From an uncultured Mesorhizobium sp. (GTDB taxonomy: Bacteria; Pseudomonadota; Alphaproteobacteria; Rhizobiales; Rhizobiaceae): DNA of 5,923 nucleotides. Below, in pieces: positions 1-5,923 of the stretch. The translations under genes were made by a program, and so were the position numbers. Positions within the stretch are counted from its first letter, which is position 1; every line of letters starts with the position of its first letter. The stretch is taken from the NCBI GenBank assembly GCA_950071955.1, contig CATMOC010000259.1:1-5923 (forward strand), given 5' to 3'. The notes beneath the pieces are model-generated. The model did no database searches, was not told where the DNA came from, and saw nothing but the letters and a program-made list of their open reading frames with translations.

Positions 1-251
1 CCGGTTTCCTTCAGGCTCGTGTGCCTCTGCCGGACCCGCTCCTCGCTGCCGAACTTCGCCAGCATGTAGCTCCTGCGCTCGCGTCCCTCGGGCGGGATCG
101 AAGGATCGAGCTGGTACGGTCGCCAGCGCACGTCGACCTCGACGCCGTCGACCATCTCCAGGGCGCGATCGAGGCGCTTCTGCCCGACGAAACACCAGGG
201 GCAGACGACGTCGGAGATGATGTCCACGCTTACGCCGGTCCGGTTGTCCAT
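1..251 (-). CDS. FrnE-like DsbA-family dithiol oxidoreductase (partial, C-terminus beyond left edge)
   Basis: The first 83 complete codons are visible, beginning MDNRTGVSVDIISDVVCPWC. The CPWC pair (C17 and C20) follows the first beta strand, the position of the redox-active CXXC in thioredoxin-fold DsbA/FrnE proteins (COG2761-type, related to 2-hydroxychromene-2-carboxylate isomerases). Also typical of the group are the following FVGQKRLDRAL helix and the segment VRWRPYQLDPSIPPEG, which includes the stretch leading into the helical insertion. There is no signal peptide before the CXXC, so a cytoplasmic protein is inferred. Family members are usually a little over 200 residues, so well over half is missing. 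The ATG at 249-251 is supported by an AAGGAGG five bases upstream. The gene starts 25 bases after the stop of the upstream binding-protein gene on the same strand, so co-transcription is likely. Family assignment is firm; substrate is unknown. Confidence 0.88.
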   Translation of the reverse strand, partial: MDNRTGVSVDIISDVVCPWCFVGQKRLDRALEMVDGVEVDVRWRPYQLDPSIPPEGRERRSYMLAKFGSEERVRQRHTSLKET

Positions 252-256
252 GATCG

Positions 257-263
257 CCTCCTT
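257..263 (-). promoter_or_regulatory. Shine-Dalgarno site of the FrnE-like gene
   Basis: On the minus strand this reads AAGGAGG, a near-perfect anti-16S match, separated by five bases (GCGATC less its first G) from the ATG at 249-251. It fixes the start of the FrnE-like gene. It lies inside the 25-base gap after the binding-protein stop codon, which suits independent translation of the second gene of an operon. Confidence 0.75.
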
Positions 264-276
264 GCGGTCCGTGGCG

Positions 277-2082
277 TCAGTCCGGCTGGCGCCACCATGT
301 CTGCAATTGATAGCCGTAGAGCGGCACCTTGTCAGGATGCGCGATCCGCTTCCAGCGCGCCAGCCATTGGTCGTCGCGATGATAGAGCGGAACGACATAG
401 GCGCCGGAGAGAAGGGTACGGTCGAGAGCGCGCACCGCATCGACGAAGGCGCCGCGCTCGCGGGCTTTGAGCATCGCGTCGATCACGGAATCAACGGCCG
501 GATCGGCCACGCCGGCGAAGTTCCATGTGCCGGGTGCATCCTTGGCGATGCTGCCCCAGCGGCCGACCTGCTCGACGCCGGGCGAGAGCGACGACGGATA
601 GGCCGTCAGGATCATGTCGTAGTCGTAAGTGATCAGCCGCTGCTGGTATTGCGCGTCGTCGACGGACCGCAGCGTCACCGCGACGCCGAGGCTCGCGAGC
701 GTGCGCTGCCAGGCGAGCGCGAGTTCCTCGCCGCCCCTGGCCTTCAGCATGATCTCGAATGAAAGCTGCTTGCCGTCCGGACCGATCATCTTGCGGTCCT
801 TCATCTCGTATCCGGCCTTCTTAAGGGCCTCGAAGCCCTGTTTCAGGAATGCTCGGTCGCGGCCAGTGCCGTCCGACACCGGCGGCACCCATTCGCCAGC
901 CATGATCTCGGGCGTGACGGCGTCGGGGAAGGGCGCCAGCAGCGCCTTCTCGGCTTCGCTCGCCGGGTGTCCGTAGGACGCGAGATCCGAGCCGTCGTAG
1001 TAGCTCTTGGTACGGGTATAGACGCCCGAAAACAGGTTCTGGTTTGCCCATTCGAAGTCGAAGAGCTGGGTGAGCGCCCGTCTGGTATCCTGGTTCTGGA
1101 ACACGGTGCGCCGCGTGTTCATGACGAAGCCGTACATGCCGGACGGCAGCCCGCTGTCGAACGTCTCCTTCACCACGTCGCCGGAGGTGACGGCGGGAAA
1201 ATCGTACTCCGAAGCCCAGCGTCCGCTGTTGTTCTCGATGTGGACGTCGATCAGGCCCTTCTTGAAGGCCTCGAACAATGCGTTCTCGTCGCGGAAATAG
1301 TTAATCCGGATCTCGTCGTAGTTGTCGAAGCCGCGCTTGGAAGGAATACCGCGCGCCCAGTAGTCGGGGTTGCGCTTCAGCACCACGCGCTCGCCCGGAC
1401 GGACCTCGCTGACGGTGTAGGGGCCGCTGCCGATCATCGGTGTCAGGGTCGACTTGTCGAAAGTTTCCGCGTTCGTCGCGTGCTTGGGCAGGATCGGCAT
1501 CAGCGCCAGGATGAGCGGCAGTTCCCGGTCGCCCTTCGCGAAGGTGAGGCGCACGCCATGCTCGCCGATCTTCTCCATTTTGGCGATCTTCTTGATCGTC
1601 GTGCCATAGCGCACATGCCCCTTGTCGCGCAGCAGTTCGAAGGTGAAGAGCACGTCCTCGGGCGTCACCGGCTCGCCGTCGGAGAATCGGGCACGCTCGT
1701 CCAGCGTGAATTCCACGAAGGTCCGCTCGTCATCCGTCTCGACCGACTTGGCGAGCAGGGGATACATCGTGAAGGGCTCGTCGTAGGAGCGCAGCATCAT
1801 GCTGTCATAGACGTTGTAGCCGAACCTCAGGTCGAGGATCCCTTGTGCCGCGGACCCCTGAATGATGAACGGGTTGATGCTGTCGAAGGTGCCCTGGACG
1901 GCGTAGTTGATCGTTCCACCCTTCGGCGCCTCCGGGTCGGCATAGGTGAAATGCGCAAAATCCGGCGGGAGCGCCGGTTCACCGTGCATGGCGATGGCGT
2001 GGCTCGGCTCGGCTCCGGCTGCGATCGGGTTAAAGACGATCGCGCCGAGCGCGATGTGGAGGGCCAAAAGAAGTTTCTTCAT
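277..2082 (-). CDS. YejA-like extracellular solute-binding protein, family 5 (peptide ABC transporter)
   Basis: This 601-residue protein would be the periplasmic receptor of a peptide or peptide-like (YejABEF/microcin C type) ABC importer. Residues 1-24 form a Sec signal peptide ending AAGA/EP. There is no lipobox and no cysteine anywhere, so it is a soluble periplasmic protein. The segment at residues 33-56 (HGEPALPP, then YADPEAPKGG) is the hallmark of the YejA branch. Further SBP_bac_5 landmarks are RARFSDGEPVTPEDV (130-144), GSGPY (218-222) and RNPDYWA (237-243). The end, YGYQLQTWW near the C-terminus, also fits YejA, and the length is close to E. coli YejA (about 600). The ATG is the first possible start after an in-frame TAG on the minus strand, yet the bases before it (CGACGTCTTTTTGCA) hold no Shine-Dalgarno sequence. 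The permease and ATPase genes are not in view. The family is certain; orthology with yejA itself is not, since these bacteria often have several paralogues. Confidence 0.93.
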   Translation of the reverse strand: MKKLLLALHIALGAIVFNPIAAGAEPSHAIAMHGEPALPPDFAHFTYADPEAPKGGTINYAVQGTFDSINPFIIQGSAAQGILDLRFGYNVYDSMMLRSYDEPFTMYPLLAKSVETDDERTFVEFTLDERARFSDGEPVTPEDVLFTFELLRDKGHVRYGTTIKKIAKMEKIGEHGVRLTFAKGDRELPLILALMPILPKHATNAETFDKSTLTPMIGSGPYTVSEVRPGERVVLKRNPDYWARGIPSKRGFDNYDEIRINYFRDENALFEAFKKGLIDVHIENNSGRWASEYDFPAVTSGDVVKETFDSGLPSGMYGFVMNTRRTVFQNQDTRRALTQLFDFEWANQNLFSGVYTRTKSYYDGSDLASYGHPASEAEKALLAPFPDAVTPEIMAGEWVPPVSDGTGRDRAFLKQGFEALKKAGYEMKDRKMIGPDGKQLSFEIMLKARGGEELALAWQRTLASLGVAVTLRSVDDAQYQQRLITYDYDMILTAYPSSLSPGVEQVGRWGSIAKDAPGTWNFAGVADPAVDSVIDAMLKARERGAFVDAVRALDRTLLSGAYVVPLYHRDDQWLARWKRIAHPDKVPLYGYQLQTWWRQPD

Positions 2083-2330
2083 TGCAAAAAGACGTCGGTT
2101 TCCGGATGATTCGGCGCAAGCCTATCATGGCCGGCCTGCAGGTCGCCCTTTTGGCTCGCGAAAGCGGCACAATTCCGGTCTGCGCACTGGATTCGCCGCA
2201 GTTGGCGGTGTAACACGCCGTCAGGCGAGAACATCGACCGTGGATCGGAGCCAGTCATCCTGTTGCCTCATTTGGCCAACATGGAGCGGTCAACCATTAA
2301 GGGCTCGGATTTCGAGAGGAAACGCAACCC
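2083..2330. promoter_or_regulatory. Divergent intergenic region with promoters for the binding-protein operon and the ialB-family gene
   Basis: These 248 bases lie between two divergently transcribed genes, so promoters for both must be here or very near. The only promoter-like pair I can point to for the plus-strand gene is TTGGCC (2272-2277) and CATTAA (2295-2300), spaced 17 bases. The -10 match is poor and this remains a guess. No good -35/-10 pair was found for the minus-strand operon. A small symmetric element, GTGTAACAC, sits at 2208-2216. There is no T-rich hairpin, tRNA-like fold or recognisable riboswitch. That promoters lie here is inferred from gene orientation. Confidence 0.5.
2314..2320 (+). 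promoter_or_regulatory. Shine-Dalgarno site of the ialB-family gene
   Basis: GAGAGGA lies ten bases before the ATG at 2331. The spacing is slightly long but workable, and it supports this ATG, which is followed directly by a good signal peptide. Confidence 0.55.
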
Positions 2331-2966
2331 ATGCAAGTGAAAGCCAACAACATCGCGCGCAGTCTGGTCCTGGCCGCCGCCGGGACCGGCTTCGTGGCCG
2401 CCAGCGTGGTGCCAGTGAGCGCCCAGCAGCAGCCCCCGCAGCCGCCGCGCGGCTGGTTCAAGGCCTGTTCCAAGCAGGAAGACATCGACATCTGCAACGT
2501 CCAGAACGTCGTCCTGGCCGATTCCGGTCAGCTCATCACCGGCGTCAGCCTCATCGAGATCAAGGGCAAGGTGAACCGCAAGGTCTTTCAGGTGACCGTT
2601 CCGACCGGCCGCATGATGCAGCCGGGCATCGGCATGCAGGTGGACGGCGGCAAGGCGCAGAAGGTCGATTATGCCGTCTGCTTCCCCGACCGTTGCGTGG
2701 CCGAGGTTCCCTTGACCGACGCGCTCGTCGCCAGCTTCAAGAAGGGCACCGAACTCACGCTCACCTCCGTGAATTTCCAGAACCAGCCGAACCCGATCAA
2801 GGTTTCCCTGCAGGGCTTCACTGGTGCCTTCGATGGCGCGCCGCTTCAGCAGGCCGACATCGAGGACCGGCAGAAGAAGCTTCAGGATTTCGTCAGCAAG
2901 AACAACGAAGACTTCGCCAAGAAGCTCAAGGAAGAGCAGGACAAGGCCAAGGCGGCGGCCAACTGA
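2331..2966 (+). CDS. Invasion-associated locus B (IalB) family exported protein
   Basis: This 211-residue protein belongs to the IalB family, named for a Bartonella factor linked to erythrocyte invasion but widespread in non-pathogenic Hyphomicrobiales, where its function is unclear. Residues 1-31 look like a Sec signal peptide, with probable cleavage after PVSA before QQQPP. The mature part opens with a proline-rich linker and then GWFKAC, followed by the core beta-rich domain. Four cysteines (C46, C55, C117, C122) occur as two pairs, in ACSKQEDIDIC and CFPDRC, as expected for periplasmic disulfides. PTGRMMQPGIGMQVDGGKA (91-109) is the characteristic family segment. From about residue 173 a lysine/glutamate-rich helical tail of roughly 38 residues follows, probably a coiled coil. 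The gene is alone on its strand, diverges from the binding-protein operon and converges on the cyclase gene 27 bases away. The gene symbol is left blank because ialB orthology cannot be shown here. Confidence 0.9.
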   Translation: MQVKANNIARSLVLAAAGTGFVAASVVPVSAQQQPPQPPRGWFKACSKQEDIDICNVQNVVLADSGQLITGVSLIEIKGKVNRKVFQVTVPTGRMMQPGIGMQVDGGKAQKVDYAVCFPDRCVAEVPLTDALVASFKKGTELTLTSVNFQNQPNPIKVSLQGFTGAFDGAPLQQADIEDRQKKLQDFVSKNNEDFAKKLKEEQDKAKAAAN

Positions 2967-2978
2967 GCCTTCCGCTTT

Positions 2979-3002
2979 CCCGTATGATCCGGATCATACG
3001 GG
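2979..3002. terminator. Perfect 24-bp palindrome between convergent genes, candidate bidirectional terminator
   Basis: The sequence CCCGTATGATCC is followed at once by its exact reverse complement, giving a 24-bp perfect palindrome. As RNA from either strand it can fold into a ten-pair stem with a CCGG loop. It begins 13 bases after the ialB-family stop and covers the last codons and TGA stop (2994-2996) of the opposing cyclase gene. This is the expected place for a shared terminator. However, neither side has a T-tract: the plus strand continues CTGCAGAACC and the minus strand continues AAAGCGGAAG. It is therefore not a canonical intrinsic terminator. It could instead be an mRNA-stabilising hairpin, a dispersed extragenic palindrome or a binding site for a dimeric protein. 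Confidence 0.55.
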
Positions 3003-4712
3003 CTGCAGAACCGGTGCACTGAAGGCGAAGATTTCGATCGGCGCCTTTTTGCCCTTGACGGAAATAGGCGGCAGCACCCTTGCCGCCTTTTTCAGTTTAT
3101 CGGGCAGGGCGTCCTGGACGTTGCGCGAGACGAGCGTCTGCGCCGGGTCCGCGGCCGAGCAGAGCCGCGCCGCCAGGTTCACGTGGTCGCCAAGCACCGT
3201 GAAGTCCTTTCGGTGGCTGCTACCCATGGCGCCCACGACCACTTCTCCGGAATTGATGCCGATCCCGATCTTGAGATCCGCGGCCGTGTCGTCGGCCATT
3301 GCGTCCATCGCCTTCATCATGTCGATGGCGCATTCCACCGCATGCTTGGACATCTTGGCGCCCGCGAATACCGCCATGATCTGGTCGCCGACGAACTTGT
3401 CGATGTCGCCGCCATGCGCCGTCACGATATCGGACAGCCTCTGGAAGTACTGGTTCAGAACGGTGACGACCTCTTCCGGCTCCCGGTTCTCCGAGAAGGC
3501 CGTGTAGCCGCGAATGTCGGCGAAGAGGATGGCGACGGTCCGGCGCTCCCCGCCGAGGGACACGGTCCTTTCGTCGCTCCCCTGGATCGCCTTCATCGTG
3601 CCGAGCGAGACGAATTTCTGCAGTTCGAAACGCTCGTTGAGCTGCACGATCATGTCGTTGAAGCGGTTTGCCAGATCGCCGATCTCGTCATGCGAGCGCA
3701 CGTTCCGCACGCGGATGTCGAGATTGCCCTTGGCGATCTCGGACGCCGCTTCTCCGATCCGCAGGATCGGCCGCGAAATGCCCAGCGCGAACAGGGTGGC
3801 CCCGGCGAGCGCGGCGGCCAGCCCGATCGCCAGCCACTGCGCCAGGCTGCGGATCATGTCGGTCACGGGACGGTAGGCGTCCGCTTCCGCCTTCTCGGCC
3901 ATGATCGCCCATGGGAATGCGCGTGCCACCGCGATTGCGCCGAGCGAGATGGTACCGTCGTCCAGTTCGAACGGTTCGACTGCGATCGTCGCGTTCTTCA
4001 CCGAGAGCATGTCCTGCGCCTTCGCAAGCACGGTCGCGTGATCGTAGTCGCCCTGCGTGCTTGCGAACACGATGCGTCCCTCCCGGTCGACGACGCGGAT
4101 CGACCCGGTCTTGGCGAAGGGATCGTTGATGACGACATTCTTCAACCGCGCCAGGTCGATGCGCGCGTAGAGCGTCGCGGCGCGGTTCTGGATGCCGTCC
4201 GGGATCGGCAGGGCAAGGGTGGCGAGCCAGTCCCCCGTCTCGGCGAGGTACGCCACCTGCGTTGCGGCGCGTGAGGCGGTCTCTTCGGGCAGCGTGTCCG
4301 CGTCCACGCGCAGGACGTCGAGCGGCGAGGAGAAATGCTGCTGCAGCTTCTTGAAGAAGCTTTCCTGGACCACCACGATCGGTCGCGGCAATCCCTCGAC
4401 GTTCACCTGAAGTGACACGACGTCCGGAAGATCGGCGATGCCCTGCTTCAGCACGACGATCTTCTCGTCGAAGCCGAGCTTGTCGCCGCTCAGCGCGTTG
4501 CGGATCAGGTCGAGCGGCGTGAAGAGCGTGAACTCGAGAAAATCGTTGAACTCGTCGGTGACCTTGTTGACGGTCACGGCCAGCTGCTCGTTGGCGGCGC
4601 TCTTCAACTCGTCGCGGGCAACCCTGATCACCGACTGGCCGGCGACGATCAGCGGCAGCGCGGCGATGACCGCCGTGAAGATGAGCATTTTCGTCCTGAG
4701 ATTGAGGCGCAT
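2994..4712 (-). CDS. Membrane class III (IIIb-type) adenylate cyclase with Cache-like sensor and HAMP domain
   Basis: This 572-residue receptor enzyme is predicted to make cAMP from ATP. The order is: a first membrane helix at about residues 9-28; a periplasmic region at about 30-288 resembling a Cache sensor (GSIRVVDREGRIVFAS at 203-218); a second helix at about 291-312; a HAMP linker at about 313-365 with ISRP and DEIGDLANRFNDM; and a cyclase domain at about 388-565. All catalytic positions are present. The metal-binding aspartates are D399 (FADIRGYTAFSE) and D443 (KFVGDQIMAVF). The adenine-selecting residues are K439 and T505, and the transition-state residues are N512 and R516 (VLGDHVNLAAR). 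Threonine at the second adenine position is the class IIIb signature, and adenine rather than guanine specificity follows from it. The ATG is the only start after an in-frame TGA. GGAGGGGAG occurs at 4732-4740 but is 19 bases from the ATG, unusually far. The ligand is unknown. The gene follows the PKD gene after 121 bases. Confidence 0.93.
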   Translation of the reverse strand: MRLNLRTKMLIFTAVIAALPLIVAGQSVIRVARDELKSAANEQLAVTVNKVTDEFNDFLEFTLFTPLDLIRNALSGDKLGFDEKIVVLKQGIADLPDVVSLQVNVEGLPRPIVVVQESFFKKLQQHFSSPLDVLRVDADTLPEETASRAATQVAYLAETGDWLATLALPIPDGIQNRAATLYARIDLARLKNVVINDPFAKTGSIRVVDREGRIVFASTQGDYDHATVLAKAQDMLSVKNATIAVEPFELDDGTISLGAIAVARAFPWAIMAEKAEADAYRPVTDMIRSLAQWLAIGLAAALAGATLFALGISRPILRIGEAASEIAKGNLDIRVRNVRSHDEIGDLANRFNDMIVQLNERFELQKFVSLGTMKAIQGSDERTVSLGGERRTVAILFADIRGYTAFSENREPEEVVTVLNQYFQRLSDIVTAHGGDIDKFVGDQIMAVFAGAKMSKHAVECAIDMMKAMDAMADDTAADLKIGIGINSGEVVVGAMGSSHRKDFTVLGDHVNLAARLCSAADPAQTLVSRNVQDALPDKLKKAARVLPPISVKGKKAPIEIFAFSAPVLQPV

Positions 4713-4833
4713 GCTGCTCGTCCCGTCGGGGCTCCCCTCCCTTCACCGGGCAAGACTGGTCGAATCCGACCCTCTCCGGGCCACTCATGGCACAATGGAG
4801 CTCGGAATCAGCCCCCCGCCCGAGAAGCATCGG
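4713..4833 (-). other. Short gap between PKD-protein gene and cyclase gene
   Basis: The 121 bases separate two genes on the minus strand. They contain a purine-rich GGAGGGGAG (4732-4740) and a weak inverted repeat, GGTCG/CGACC around four bases (4758-4771). There is no T-tract terminator after the PKD gene and no clear -35/-10 pair, so both read-through from the PKD gene and an unseen promoter are possible. No coding region on either strand was supported. Confidence 0.4.
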
Positions 4834-5923
4834 TCACTCTAGAGCATCTTGCCCCGGTTCGGAAAGCAGAGACGACTGCTGGCGCAGGCGCGCCCGGATC
4901 GTCACGGTGTCGGTGGCGACGCTGCAATCGAGGCCGTGCTCGTCGCTCGTCGTCAGTTCCGCGGTGACGGTGCCGGGCTCGGTGATTTCGACGCGCACCT
5001 TCTCGCCGTCGAGTTCGTACCCGTTTGACAGCGACCAGTAGTGGTCGAGGGCGTCCCCGTCGGGATCGCGCGACCCGCTCGCGTCGAGCACGTAGCTGTC
5101 GACCGCGCCGCCGACGTAGATGTCGCTGTCGGGCCCGGCATCTGCGACCGGCGGCGCGTTGACGAAGATGTCGACCGTCTCGATCACGGATGCGCAGGAG
5201 GACCCCGACCTGTCCGTCACCATCAGCCTGACCGGGTAGGTGCCGGGCGCCGAGAACGCGTGCGAGACCTTGTCTCCCACTGCCAGCTGGCCGTCGCCGA
5301 AGTCCCAGTCGTAGGTGGCGATCTCGCCGTCCGCGTCGAACGACCGGCTCGCGTCGAAGGAGACGACCGTCCCGGGGCAGGTCTTCCGCTCCGTGTCGAC
5401 GATCGGCACCGGCGGACGGTTCACCTTCACGAGCCTGGCGATCGGGGTAAGCAGCATTTCGCCGGCGCGATCGAGCGGTCCGGTTACGCCGACCGAGTAG
5501 GTGCCGGGCTGGGCGAAGCTGTGTTCCGCCGTCTCGCCAAGAGCTTGCGAGCCGTCGCCGAAGCTCCACCGGAGCGCCTGGGGGTCGTCGACCGCCGGCA
5601 GGTTCGAAAGCGAGAAGCGAAGAGATTCGCCCGCGCAGGCCGCCTCGGCCGTGACGATCTGCGTGCGCGGCGCGTCCGCCACCTCCACCAGGAACTCGGC
5701 CGTGTTCTCGGCATTGACCAGCCCCGTGCCGTCGCTGACCGTGAGGCTCGCCCGGTAGCGCCCGGGTTCGCGCCAGATATGACGGACCTCGACGCCGGCT
5801 GCCGTGCCGCCGTCGCCAAAATCCCACCGGTATTCGGCGATGCCGCCGTCGGGATCGTGCGAACCGGCGGCCGAGAGTTCGAGCGGCTGGTCCACCTCGA
5901 CCGCCCCGTTTCCGGCGACCACC
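4834..5923 (-). CDS. PKD-repeat protein, probably exported (partial, N-terminus beyond right edge)
   Basis: The visible 362 codons hold four tandem PKD-type (Ig-like) domains. Numbering from the first full codon at 5920-5922, repeat 1 is about 1-84, repeat 2 about 87-167, repeat 3 about 168-254 and repeat 4 about 255-344. The signature strand-and-turn is WDFGDGG (33-39), WSFGDG (119-124) and WDFGDG (206-211), but decays to YWSLSNG (295-301) in repeat 4. Each of repeats 1-3 has the following (E/Q/A)PG-(T/R)Y turn, and HDPDG, FDADG and RDPDG mark the preceding loop. The protein ends about 18 residues after repeat 4 with no membrane anchor. The frame is open to the window edge and its first codon, a GTG, falls inside repeat 1, so the true start lies upstream; I do not accept that GTG as the start. 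PKD domains usually serve extracellular or periplasmic protein or glycan contacts. Export is inferred, since the N-terminus is not visible. Specific function is unknown. Confidence 0.88.
   Translation of the reverse strand, partial: VVAGNGAVEVDQPLELSAAGSHDPDGGIAEYRWDFGDGGTAAGVEVRHIWREPGRYRASLTVSDGTGLVNAENTAEFLVEVADAPRTQIVTAEAACAGESLRFSLSNLPAVDDPQALRWSFGDGSQALGETAEHSFAQPGTYSVGVTGPLDRAGEMLLTPIARLVKVNRPPVPIVDTERKTCPGTVVSFDASRSFDADGEIATYDWDFGDGQLAVGDKVSHAFSAPGTYPVRLMVTDRSGSSCASVIETVDIFVNAPPVADAGPDSDIYVGGAVDSYVLDASGSRDPDGDALDHYWSLSNGYELDGEKVRVEITEPGTVTAELTTSDEHGLDCSVATDTVTIRARLRQQSSLLSEPGQDALE

Noticed and set aside
967..2109. Long 380-codon open frame on the plus strand opposite the binding-protein gene
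   Set aside because: It is antisense to a well-supported family-5 binding protein, has no recognisable domain, and is the kind of long stop-free shadow expected in high-GC DNA.
2129..2142. Overlapping GGCCGGCC and CCTGCAGG, two rare eight-base restriction sites that could suggest a cloning junction
   Set aside because: Flanking DNA is continuous with the same base composition and there is no vector sequence; chance occurrence in GC-rich DNA is adequate.
2106..2213. 35-residue open frame (starts MIRRKPIMAGLQVALLARES) in the divergent intergenic region
   Set aside because: No Shine-Dalgarno sequence before its ATG and no recognisable similarity; its length is within chance expectation.
3183..4274. 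363-codon open frame on the plus strand opposite the cyclase gene
   Set aside because: The minus-strand cyclase has intact motifs throughout; the plus-strand translation is rich in H, R, D and G with no domain, a codon-mirror artefact.
4345..4361. AGCTTCTT/AAGAAGCT inverted repeat with one central base
   Set aside because: It lies inside the cyclase coding region and encodes part of the FFKKLQQ segment; no sign of a separate role.
1..5923. Mobile element, CRISPR array, defence system or frameshifted gene
   Set aside because: No transposase, integrase, direct-repeat array, tRNA junction or broken frame was found; all five genes are intact apart from the two cut by the window edges.

Overview
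The window reads as ordinary chromosomal DNA of a high-GC alphaproteobacterium, most likely of the order Hyphomicrobiales (Rhizobiales). The evidence is the combination of an IalB-family exported protein, a YejA-type peptide-binding protein, a FrnE-like thioredoxin-fold protein and a membrane class III nucleotide cyclase, together with strongly GC-rich codon use. This placement is an inference from gene content. No rRNA, tRNA, CRISPR array, insertion sequence or integrase was seen.

Layout from left to right. Positions 1-251 (minus) hold the start of a cytoplasmic FrnE/DsbA-fold oxidoreductase that runs off the left edge. It is preceded, 25 bases upstream, by a complete YejA-like periplasmic binding protein (277-2082, minus); the two probably form one operon. 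A 248-base intergenic stretch (2083-2330) separates this operon from a divergent ialB-family gene (2331-2966, plus). The ialB gene converges on a class III adenylate cyclase with Cache and HAMP regions (2994-4712, minus). The short space between their stop codons is filled by a perfect 24-bp palindrome that also covers the cyclase stop codon. Upstream of the cyclase and on the same strand, after a 121-base gap, is the 3' part of a PKD-repeat protein (4834 to the right edge, minus).

How the genes fit together. The binding protein would deliver peptides or peptide-like compounds to an ABC importer whose permease and ATPase genes are not in this window. The FrnE-like protein lacks an export signal and its partner lacks cysteines, so their linkage is unlikely to be oxidative folding. 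The cyclase keeps every catalytic residue expected of a class IIIb adenylyl cyclase and would turn a periplasmic signal into cytoplasmic cAMP. The PKD protein upstream is probably exported and may share a transcript with it. The IalB protein is a small periplasmic protein with four cysteines. I found no convincing new multi-gene system here; the most distinctive unexplained element is the 24-bp palindrome.
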